Of a DNA stretch of 64,000 nt, positions 7,945 through 15,302 are shown in pieces (position 1 is the stretch's first letter; every line of letters begins with the position of its first letter). A model generated the notes under the pieces. That model was not told the DNA's origin. It did not search any database and saw only the letters and a program-made list of their open reading frames with translations. Source of the stretch: UBA8949 sp942493365 (GTDB taxonomy: Bacteria > Bacillota > Clostridia > Saccharofermentanales > UBA5734); contig OW818697.1 of assembly GCA_942493365.1 (NCBI GenBank), positions 124,001-188,000 of the forward strand, read 5' to 3'. A program made the translations under genes and the position numbers.

Positions 7945-8250
7945 TTATTCGCTCACTCTTGTACCCGAGAAGTGCATGGTCGTCATCATAGCCTTGAAGG
8001 TGCCGGAAATATTTTCGCCGTCAAGGGTTCCGCTGACATTGGTCTTGATCGCGCCCATGGGTGTTTTGAATTTCATGACGTGCTCGAAATGCGTGCCGTC
8101 AAATTTGCCGTTTTCAAACTCAAAAACATTTTTCCCTTGGGTCATGGAACCGGTCAAGGCATCACCCTCCATTTTGTAGATCAGTATGCCTTCCTGATTG
8201 CCCATGGGCGCTTTCGCGATGATTTTGTAGGTTCCGTCGATAGCCATCAT
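7945..8250 (-). CDS. Small conserved beta-rich protein, function unknown
   Basis: The protein has about 100 residues, with alternating strands built on two similar halves: TYKIIAKAPMGNQEGILIYK and VMKFKTPMGAIKTNVSGTLD. Short proteins of this type, with repeated TPMG and SGT motifs, occur beside CoA and flavin enzymes in anaerobes, but I know no assigned role. There is no signal peptide or membrane segment. GGAGG lies five bases before the first of two adjacent ATGs. It is the last gene of the TetR-linked operon, 14 bases after the amidohydrolase. Confidence 0.75.
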   Translation of the reverse strand: MMAIDGTYKIIAKAPMGNQEGILIYKMEGDALTGSMTQGKNVFEFENGKFDGTHFEHVMKFKTPMGAIKTNVSGTLDGENISGTFKAMMTTMHFSGTRVSE

Positions 8251-8264
8251 AATTGCCTCCTTCG

Positions 8265-9155
8265 TTAGATTTTGTGGACTTTGGCCGCTGTTTCACTCAA
8301 TATTTTTTGTTTGACGTCGCTGGGTAACTGCAAGGCTTTGATGCGGTCAACCCAGGTGTTCGTCGGAACAAACAGGGAGAAATTGGGGGCGTCCGTGCCA
8401 AACATCAGTTTGTCGAGTGAGCCGACTTTTTGTTCGATCGTGTCCAGTTTGTCCAGGATGTCCTCATCGGAAAAGGTCTGCCAACCCGATAGATCAGCAT
8501 AGACGTTTTCATAATTCTTCAGCAGATCGACTGCGCCTTCAAAGAATTGATTCCAACCGGTATGGGCATACACTAACTTGAGGCGCGGGTGTCTTTTCAG
8601 CATATCCCATAAATATTCGGGGCCGCCATACTGGATTTCGTTGTAGGCCGATTCACAGCCGTGGGTCAAAACCGGCAGGTCGTATTGGACACAAACCTTA
8701 TACAACTCATCGCAGACTGGGTCACTGGGGGAAAAGCCGCAGGGTGGGTAGAGCTTTAAGCCTTTAACGTTGCCCCATTCGGCGAATGCCTTTTCAAAAT
8801 AATACGCGGCTTGTTCGCGCCGGGGATCAACGCCAAAATACGTGAAGATTCTGTCTGGGTTTGCCTTGGCATAGTCAGAATAAATCTTGTTCATGCGCCA
8901 GTAATCGAGGGACGGCTCCTGCGGATACAAAATACCGAAATCGACCGGCAGAATGATCGTCTTGTCTATCCCGGCTTCATCCATGGTTGAAATCATTTTC
9001 GAACCATCAAGATCACACATGAGTTCTTCGACGCCCTCTTCACTGACGGCACCGCCGCAGAGCGTGCTGAAGCTGGTGAAAACGAAGGACCACATCTCTT
9101 CGGGCCAGATCATGTCGCGTCGATACCAATGAGAATGGGCATCAAAAACCTTCAT
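8265..9155 (-). CDS. Amidohydrolase family protein (metal-dependent, TIM barrel)
   Basis: The 296-residue protein belongs to the amidohydrolase_2/ACMSD-like group. Visible ligands are HSHW at residue 6, a histidine in LTHGCESA, a histidine in LVYAHTGWNQFF, and the aspartate in LMFGTDAPNFS near residue 250. Family members hydrolyse or decarboxylate small ring-derived acids and lactones. Its start overlaps the preceding dehydrogenase stop by four bases (ATGA), so the two are translationally coupled. The context suggests that its product enters CoA-ester metabolism, but the substrate is unknown. Confidence 0.8.
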   Translation of the reverse strand: MKVFDAHSHWYRRDMIWPEEMWSFVFTSFSTLCGGAVSEEGVEELMCDLDGSKMISTMDEAGIDKTIILPVDFGILYPQEPSLDYWRMNKIYSDYAKANPDRIFTYFGVDPRREQAAYYFEKAFAEWGNVKGLKLYPPCGFSPSDPVCDELYKVCVQYDLPVLTHGCESAYNEIQYGGPEYLWDMLKRHPRLKLVYAHTGWNQFFEGAVDLLKNYENVYADLSGWQTFSDEDILDKLDTIEQKVGSLDKLMFGTDAPNFSLFVPTNTWVDRIKALQLPSDVKQKILSETAAKVHKI

Positions 9156-10024
9156 CGCATTTTACCCCCGTTTTCGTCGTATCTGTAAAAACCCTGTCTT
9201 GTCTTGATCCCCAGCCGACCGGCTTCAACCATTTTGCGGAGCAGCGGGGCCGGGCGGTATTTCGAGTCGGCGAAGCTGGTGTGGAAAGTCTCCATGACTG
9301 CGCAGACGATGTCAAGACCCAGCATGTCCGCCAATGAAAGGGGGCCGATGGGGTGGTTGCAGCCCATCGTCATGCCCTTGTCGATGTCCTCGGCTGTGCC
9401 GACACCTTCTTCGTAAAGAAAAATGGCTTCATTGAGCATCACGATAAGCGCGCGATTGACGATGAAACCGGGGCTGTCCTTAGCGACGATGACCTCCTTG
9501 CCCATCTGTTTGCCCAGCTCGATCGCGATGGCCACGGTCTCCGGCGCGGTATGGAAGCTGACCACAATTTCCAGAAGTTTCATGACGGGTACCGGATAGA
9601 AAAAATGCAGGCCGATGAAACGTTCGGGATGGGGAATGACCTCGGCGATTGCTGTCAGGGACAGCGAGGAGGTGTTGCTGGCCAATATTGCGTCCTCCCG
9701 CACCAGCGGCGCCACCGCGCGAAAAATTTCCTTTTTGGCTTCGAGGTCTTCATAGATGGCTTCGATGACCAGATCGGCCTCCGTCACCCGGTCGTACGAA
9801 TCGGTATAGTTCAGGCGTTCCGCGATCACGGCGAGCGCTTCGGTCAGCTTGCCCTTGGCCTCCTGTTTGATCAGGTTGACCTTGATCTGCTCCTGCGCTT
9901 TGTGGACGCGCTCCAGCGTGATATCCTTCAAGTATACCTGAAATCCAGCGACCGCCGCCACTTGAGCAATCCCGGCGCCCATGGCGCCCGAGCCAATCAC
10001 AAAAATTGTTTTGACAGGCAGCAT
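9152..10024 (-). CDS. Second 3-hydroxyacyl-CoA dehydrogenase (Hbd paralogue)
   Basis: The 290-residue NAD-dependent dehydrogenase begins with the IFVIGSGAMGAGIAQVAAV nucleotide motif. It carries FIGLHFFYPVPVMKLLEIV with the catalytic His, the KDSPGFIVNR segment and GCNHPIGPLSLADMLGLD. It clearly differs from the hbd copy at 6022, so it is an old duplicate or a separate acquisition. It lies between the thiolase and the amidohydrolase, which suggests oxidation or reduction of a 3-hydroxyacyl-CoA specific to this operon's pathway. Confidence 0.92.
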   Translation of the reverse strand: MLPVKTIFVIGSGAMGAGIAQVAAVAGFQVYLKDITLERVHKAQEQIKVNLIKQEAKGKLTEALAVIAERLNYTDSYDRVTEADLVIEAIYEDLEAKKEIFRAVAPLVREDAILASNTSSLSLTAIAEVIPHPERFIGLHFFYPVPVMKLLEIVVSFHTAPETVAIAIELGKQMGKEVIVAKDSPGFIVNRALIVMLNEAIFLYEEGVGTAEDIDKGMTMGCNHPIGPLSLADMLGLDIVCAVMETFHTSFADSKYRPAPLLRKMVEAGRLGIKTRQGFYRYDENGGKMR

Positions 10025-10027
10025 TGA

Positions 10028-11254
10028 TCAGCCCTCCTGCTTGATGTTTTCAATAACCACGGCGATGCCCTGACCGCCACCGATGCAAAGACTGGCGACG
10101 CCGTAGCGGCCATTGCGTCGCTTGAGCTCGTAAATGAGCGTGGTCAGAATGCGGGTGCCGCTGTTACCCAAAGCATGACCGTGCGCAATGGCCCCGCCGT
10201 TGACATTAACCCGCTCGTACAGCTCCGAGCCTGGCGCCATGCCAAGTTCAATCAGGCAACCCAACGACTGGGCAGCAAAGGCTTCGTTGATCTCAAAAAG
10301 ATCGATATCCTCCAGCGTGAGTCCCGCTTTTTTTAGCGCGATCGGGATAGCCTTGGCCGGACCCATGCCCATGATGCGTGGATCGACCCCCGTGATGGCG
10401 TTGGCCAGCACACGGCAGAGCGGCGTGCATTTGAGTTCCAGGGCTTTGGCTTCCGACATCAGCATGACCACGGAGGCGCCGTCATTCATGCCTGAGGCGT
10501 TGCCAGCGGTAACCGTCCCGCCCTTTTTGAAAACCGGCTTGAGAAGGCTCAGACTGTCCAACGTCGTCTCCGGCTTGGGGTGCTCGTCGGTGTCTACCAC
10601 GGTCACGTTTTTGCGGTCTTGCACGGTGATCGGCAGGATCTCATCCTTGAACCGACCTGCTGTCATGGCGGCTGCGGTCTTGCGTTGGCTGTCCAAGGCG
10701 AATTGATCCTGACTTTCGCGGCTGATGCTGTAAAGCTCGGCCACATTCTCGGCGGTCAGACCCATGTTCAAGGCCTCTGGGGCCTGGCCGTTCACCGGCG
10801 CGTAGTCAAAGCTCGAGGCATAGCTGAAGGCATCGAGCATCGTCTTCTCGCCCATGCGAAAGCCTTCGTAGCGTACCGTCAGGGGCAAATAATAGGGCGA
10901 GCGGGACATGTTTTCGGTGCCGCCGGCCAGGATCACCTGGGCATCGCCAGCCAAAATCGCCTGACTGGCCGAGACAACGGCCTGCAGGGCAGAGCCGCAT
11001 TGGCAGTCAATTGTGTAGCCCGGTGTGCTTGCGGGAAAACCAGCCAGCAGAGCCGCTGCTCGGGCCACGTCGGGCGTGGTGCCGACGACTTCGCCCAGAA
11101 TGATTTCGTCTACTTGATCCATGCTGATGGCAGAACGGCGAACGGCCTCCTTGAGCACCTCGCTGGCCAGCACCTCGGTGGGTACTGTTTTAAGTCCGCC
11201 AAGGTAGCGGCCGACCGGGGTGCGAACAGCGCTTGTTATCACACATTGATTCAT
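10028..11254 (-). CDS. Acetyl-CoA acetyltransferase (thiolase)
   Basis: The 408-residue thiolase either condenses two acetyl-CoA to acetoacetyl-CoA or cleaves 3-ketoacyl-CoA. The nucleophilic Cys is C86 in DCQCGSALQAVV. GGAIAHGHALGNSGTRI and the C-terminal CIGGGQGIAVV supply the other catalytic residues. I chose the ATG at 11254, seven bases after AGGAGG, over an ATG 18 bases upstream. As it is the only thiolase in the window, it may also feed the downstream crt operon. Its own operon context allows a cleaving role. Confidence 0.93.
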   Translation of the reverse strand: MNQCVITSAVRTPVGRYLGGLKTVPTEVLASEVLKEAVRRSAISMDQVDEIILGEVVGTTPDVARAAALLAGFPASTPGYTIDCQCGSALQAVVSASQAILAGDAQVILAGGTENMSRSPYYLPLTVRYEGFRMGEKTMLDAFSYASSFDYAPVNGQAPEALNMGLTAENVAELYSISRESQDQFALDSQRKTAAAMTAGRFKDEILPITVQDRKNVTVVDTDEHPKPETTLDSLSLLKPVFKKGGTVTAGNASGMNDGASVVMLMSEAKALELKCTPLCRVLANAITGVDPRIMGMGPAKAIPIALKKAGLTLEDIDLFEINEAFAAQSLGCLIELGMAPGSELYERVNVNGGAIAHGHALGNSGTRILTTLIYELKRRNGRYGVASLCIGGGQGIAVVIENIKQEG

Positions 11255-11265
11255 CTTTTTTCCTC

Positions 11266-12558
11266 CTACCATATGAATAGTTCATCCGCCTGCTTGCGCA
11301 GGTCTTCTCTGAATTTGGGATGGGCGATTGATACCAGCGCCTCGACGCGTTGGGATATGGTCCGGCCCCGCAGACGGGCCACGCCATATTCGGTCACCAC
11401 ACAATCGACATCGCTCCTGCCCAGGGTGATGATTGTACCCCGCTCCAGCATGGGCACGATGTTGGAGATCGTATCATTTTTGGCCGTGGAACGAAGGGCG
11501 ATGATCGACTTGCCGCCCCGCGAACGCTGAGCGCCATAGGCCGTGTCAAACTGACCGCCAATCCCAGAGTACTGCGACGAACCGATCGATTCTGAGCTGA
11601 CCTGCCCCTTCAGGTCAAGTTGAATGCAGGTGTTGATGCTGACCATGTTGTCATTTTGAGCGATCACAAAAGGGTTGTTGACCGTGCTGCCCCTGATGAA
11701 TTGGACTTCCGGATTGTTGTCGACAAAATCATACAGCATCTTGCTGCCAAAGACAAAACAGCCGACCAGTTTGTTTTTGTAGATTTGCTTGTACCGATTG
11801 GTGATGATACCCGCCTCATAGAGTGTGGCCATGGAATCGGTGATCATTTCAGTGTGAACACCCAGATCTTTTTTGTCGGTGAAATACTCGGCGACAGCGT
11901 TGGGGATGGCCCCGATTCCCAGTTGAATCACCGAACGGTCATCGACCAGATCCGCCACGTTGCGGCCAATGACACGGTCCAGTTCTGACGATGGCGCGGG
12001 ACTTGTGGCCCAGGCTTCGTTATGACCTTCAACGATAAAATCCACTTTCCTGATGTTAACCGTGTTTTCGCCGATGGTGCGGGGCGCGCTTTGGCTGACT
12101 TCAATCACCACAATATCCGCCGCTTCCAGCATATCCATTTCGTAAGCGATACCGTAAGCGATATTGAAGTTGCCGTGTTCATCCATCGGCGCGGACACGC
12201 CCCAAAACATTCTGGGCTGGGCCCGGGACAAGACCTTGCTGACACACTGACTAAAATGGGCTGGGGTATAGGTCGCCTTGTGTTCTTTGTGTAAAGCACG
12301 CTCAACCGGGCCGTAAAACCACGCCTCATACAACAGCCCGCAGTCCTGATGAAGAAAGGGATAGTCACCCAGGATAGCCGATGTCTGGAGGGAAACGTTC
12401 TTCGCTTTGTTTTTGTGCAACTCCCCCAAGAGAGTGACTGGGCAGCCAGCGAACTGTCCGGCGCTGATGAAATCATCATCTTGGATCATCTCGATGATTT
12501 GTTCCGGGCTGCGCAGTTTGGATTTATATTCATTGATATTTTTCGTGCTCATGCTCAT
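11266..12558 (-). CDS. Acetyl-CoA hydrolase/transferase family CoA-transferase
   Basis: The 430-residue member of the 4-hydroxybutyrate/butyrate CoA-transferase family (COG0427) moves CoA from a donor such as acetyl-CoA to an acid. The glutamate expected to form the CoA thioester is E237 in LGVHTEMITDSM. The glycine-rich GIGGQFDTAYGAQRSRGGKS loop near residue 350 is also typical. In this operon it probably activates or releases the pathway acid. Acetate, butyrate and 4-hydroxybutyrate are all possible substrates. Confidence 0.9.
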   Translation of the reverse strand: MSMSTKNINEYKSKLRSPEQIIEMIQDDDFISAGQFAGCPVTLLGELHKNKAKNVSLQTSAILGDYPFLHQDCGLLYEAWFYGPVERALHKEHKATYTPAHFSQCVSKVLSRAQPRMFWGVSAPMDEHGNFNIAYGIAYEMDMLEAADIVVIEVSQSAPRTIGENTVNIRKVDFIVEGHNEAWATSPAPSSELDRVIGRNVADLVDDRSVIQLGIGAIPNAVAEYFTDKKDLGVHTEMITDSMATLYEAGIITNRYKQIYKNKLVGCFVFGSKMLYDFVDNNPEVQFIRGSTVNNPFVIAQNDNMVSINTCIQLDLKGQVSSESIGSSQYSGIGGQFDTAYGAQRSRGGKSIIALRSTAKNDTISNIVPMLERGTIITLGRSDVDCVVTEYGVARLRGRTISQRVEALVSIAHPKFREDLRKQADELFIW

Positions 12559-12570
12559 CTTTCCTTCTCC

Positions 12571-13587
12571 TTACCAGCGGATGATGCCGCCAACCCAAGT
12601 GTAGCCCATGCCCATGGCCACCAGGGCAATCAGATCGCCGGCTTTGATTAAGCCTCTATTTGCCGCCTGATCCAAGGCAATCAGAGTGTCCAGTTGCCCC
12701 ACATGACCGTAATCAGACAAATAGAATGTTTGATTGGCGGCCAGCCCCAGCCTGTCCATCAGGGTGTTGTGACTGCGGACATTCATGTGCAGGATGATGG
12801 CAAAATCCAGATCCTGAAGGGACTTGCCAATTTTGGCCAGCGCCATTTCCTGGCACTTGATCAGATTGTCGAAGGTCACCAGGCTGAGCTCTTCGCGGAA
12901 AATCTCCGGCTGGGCCAGCCGCATGTAGTGGCCGTGCCTGTCGTGCACATTGTCTTGCGTTATCGGCTGTCTGGTGCCGCCATAGGGTAACAAAATCATG
13001 TTGGCAAAGTTACCGTCCGACAGGGCCGCAAAGCTCAGAAAATTGTGCTGCTGATAGCCCTTCTTGAGGATGCAGGCAGCACCGCCGCACGAAATGTCGT
13101 ACAGAAAGCTGACATCTTTATCGGTGTAGTCAATTTTGTCGACATTGCGATAGCCGCCGACCAGCAGTACCGTGTTGATGCTGTCTTCGGTCTGCATATA
13201 CTTCATCGCCTGATCCATGGCCAGCACGCAGGAGCCGCATTTGGCTTCCACGTCGTAAGCCCAGGCGTTTTTGGCGCCGATCATGCCCTGCACGCGAGGG
13301 CCGATTGAGTAGATCTGGTAATCCGAATAATTTTCGCCAAAATAGATAATCAGATCAATCGCCAACGGATCAATACCCGTCTTCTTCAGGCAGTCTTGAG
13401 CGGCCGCGATGGCCAGGTCACTGGTTTGCTCATCGTTTCGGGGCCAAAAGACCTGGTTGATGCCGAATTTTTCCCGAACCACGTTCTCAGGAACACCCGA
13501 CAAACGACTGATTTCGGCAGCATCCCGGATACCGTCAACTGGAAAGGCTACACCGAAACCGACAATACCACAGACACAATTTTCCAT
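12571..13587 (-). CDS. 3-oxoacyl-ACP synthase III-like (thiolase-fold) protein
   Basis: The 338-residue thiolase-superfamily protein is most like KAS III/HMG-CoA-synthase-type enzymes. The nucleophile should be C117 in YDVEAKCGSC. The usual KAS III Asn position reads DYGHVGQLDTLIALD, with His in place of the classic Asn-containing GN motif, and the IPHQAN site reads ILHMNVRSH. These changes argue against ordinary fatty acid initiation. A CoA-linked condensation or its reverse is likelier. The ATG at 13587 follows GAGG by seven bases, directly after the hydrolase stop. Confidence 0.8.
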   Translation of the reverse strand: MENCVCGIVGFGVAFPVDGIRDAAEISRLSGVPENVVREKFGINQVFWPRNDEQTSDLAIAAAQDCLKKTGIDPLAIDLIIYFGENYSDYQIYSIGPRVQGMIGAKNAWAYDVEAKCGSCVLAMDQAMKYMQTEDSINTVLLVGGYRNVDKIDYTDKDVSFLYDISCGGAACILKKGYQQHNFLSFAALSDGNFANMILLPYGGTRQPITQDNVHDRHGHYMRLAQPEIFREELSLVTFDNLIKCQEMALAKIGKSLQDLDFAIILHMNVRSHNTLMDRLGLAANQTFYLSDYGHVGQLDTLIALDQAANRGLIKAGDLIALVAMGMGYTWVGGIIRW

Positions 13588-13588
13588 A

Positions 13589-14428
13589 TTATATCCTCGC
13601 AAATTGATCGATGGCTGCAGCCAATTGTTGCGGCCGTTCGATCGGGATGAAATGGGAGCACTCCGGGAATTCCACCAAGGTCCCCTGCGGCAAAAGCTCC
13701 ATGACATAGTCACATGCCTGTGGCGGGCAATAGGTGCTCATGCCGCCATGGCAGAACAGCACCGGCAAATCCAACCGCTGATAGATCTCGGTCAGGTCGA
13801 CATCAGCCGTGGCCAGCCACATGGCGATCAATGGGTAAAGTTTGGGATTCTGCTGCACCACTTTGTCTACAAAGGCGGCCCGCTGCTCGGGGCTGAAGAG
13901 ACGCATATCACACTTTTCCGGCAACTCCTGCGCGAACAGACGAAAATCCCGGGCCAGCAAACCGAGGTCGCGCAGCAGCTCTTTCTCGTCGTAAGTACCG
14001 TTATAAAAGCCATAGCGATAGGATTCATCACTCAGCATCTTGACATTGACATCGATCAACACCAGCTTGGCCACTTTTTCTCGGCCATAGAGATCCAAAT
14101 AGGCCGCAGCCACTACACCGCCCATCGACCAGCCAACCAAGATGACATTGCTCAGGTTTTGGTTTTCAATCACCTCATGCAAATCCTGCGCCAAACGCTC
14201 AATACTGTACGGGGTGTCGGGTTTTTCCGATTCACCAAAGCCTCTTTGATCATAGGAAATGACGGTGTAATCACCCTTCAAAGCACCAATGGTGCCAGTA
14301 AAGCTGACTTGATTACCGCCCCAGCCATGCAGCCACAGGATTGGTTGTTGTCCGGATTTCCAGATGATTAATTTAAGTTGGACGTGATCGCTTGTTTCAA
14401 TGGTGGCATTCACGAAAATGATCTCCAT
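13589..14428 (-). CDS. Alpha/beta hydrolase
   Basis: The 279-residue alpha/beta hydrolase has the oxyanion region WLHGWGG near residue 35, the nucleophile S101 in VGWSMGGVV, an acid near residue 230 and the His in PECSHFIPIE near 260. There is no signal peptide, so it is cytoplasmic. It is the first gene of the TetR-adjacent operon and lies one base from the KAS III-like gene. It may hydrolyse an ester, lactone, thioester or beta-diketone to start the pathway. The substrate cannot be read from sequence. Confidence 0.85.
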   Translation of the reverse strand: MEIIFVNATIETSDHVQLKLIIWKSGQQPILWLHGWGGNQVSFTGTIGALKGDYTVISYDQRGFGESEKPDTPYSIERLAQDLHEVIENQNLSNVILVGWSMGGVVAAAYLDLYGREKVAKLVLIDVNVKMLSDESYRYGFYNGTYDEKELLRDLGLLARDFRLFAQELPEKCDMRLFSPEQRAAFVDKVVQQNPKLYPLIAMWLATADVDLTEIYQRLDLPVLFCHGGMSTYCPPQACDYVMELLPQGTLVEFPECSHFIPIERPQQLAAAIDQFARI

Positions 14429-14466
14429 TTCTAAATGACCGAATATCTAATCTGTTCATTGGTTTT

Positions 14467-14494
14467 ATATTAGCACATCCCAAACAATTGTCAA
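14467..14494 (-). promoter_or_regulatory. Promoter of the TetR-linked acyl-CoA operon
   Basis: On the minus strand TTGACA (14494-14489) and TAATAT (14472-14467) are 16 bases apart, 39 bases before the hydrolase ATG. It lies just after the TetR gene's terminator, so the operon is transcribed separately and is a natural TetR target. No clear operator palindrome was found. Confidence 0.6.
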
Positions 14495-14520
14495 CACCTT
14501 CGCTCGACCCTGTTGCATAC

Positions 14521-14558
14521 AAAAACCCCGCTTTTGTGTTGGCTCACAAGAGCGGGGT
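14521..14558 (-). terminator. Terminator after the TetR gene
   Basis: A GC-rich stem (arms about 14557-14545 and 14538-14526, one mismatch) is followed on the minus strand by five Ts. Confidence 0.85.
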
Positions 14559-14588
14559 CCGTTATGCGTCCGAGTTATAAAATGTTAA

Positions 14589-15209
14589 CTAACTGGAGGA
14601 TACGACATGTTCAGAAACAACGAGCGAAATCCCCTCGATCAGGTGCTTGACGATTTCATCATAGTCAACGCCGATGATCGCTTCGCGGTGAAAGTTGAGA
14701 AAACTGAGACAGCTCATCATGCCAACAATTATTTCAGGCGCTAGTGACATGTTCAGATGATTTGCTTCAATCCAGCTGTTGACAATCGTCTTCAGTTTCT
14801 CATTGCTTAATTTAGCAAATTGCGCCAGCTTGGTGTGGGCGCCTTTATCGGTGATGGCATTCAAAGCCTCGCGATTGTAGACAATGGACAGCAACGGCTG
14901 ATTGAAAAGATGTTTTTGGTTGTCATAGATGTAGTCCGCAATCAGGTCGGATAATTTACCTTGTTTATGCAAAAATTTGTCTTTCATCAAGTTGCTGACT
15001 TCGATCCATTCCTCAGTATAGACCTCGACAAAAATATCCCCTTTGGTATCAAAGAACAAATAAAAAGTGCCCTTGCCAATTTTCGCTTCTTGTGTGATGT
15101 CGGTAATCGTCGTTTTGGAAAAGCCATATTGCGTGAACAGCTTTTTACTGGCCAGGATCAAATTGTTTCTTATTTCTTCCTTTTCTGCCGGACTAAAATG
15201 TTTAGGCAT
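14589..15209 (-). CDS. TetR family transcriptional regulator
   Basis: The 206-residue protein has an N-terminal TetR helix-turn-helix (about residues 12-58): ASKKLFTQYGFSKTTITDI, then AKIGKGTFYLFFDTKGDIF. The C-terminal ligand-binding helices are variable. I chose the ATG at 15209 (MPKHFSPAEKEEI) after AAGGGA over an upstream start 60 bases away. It stands immediately upstream of the acyl-CoA operon and shares its orientation. It is the likely repressor, with a CoA ester or pathway substrate as inducer; this is inferred from position. Confidence 0.88.
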   Translation of the reverse strand: MPKHFSPAEKEEIRNNLILASKKLFTQYGFSKTTITDITQEAKIGKGTFYLFFDTKGDIFVEVYTEEWIEVSNLMKDKFLHKQGKLSDLIADYIYDNQKHLFNQPLLSIVYNREALNAITDKGAHTKLAQFAKLSNEKLKTIVNSWIEANHLNMSLAPEIIVGMMSCLSFLNFHREAIIGVDYDEIVKHLIEGISLVVSEHVVSSS

Positions 15210-15302
15210 TGATATTGTCCCTTTTCTATAATAATTTGTACGAATATGATTATATGTCGACGCTGCCAATAATACAATGGACGAACAGAGAAGTTGTGTT
15301 CT

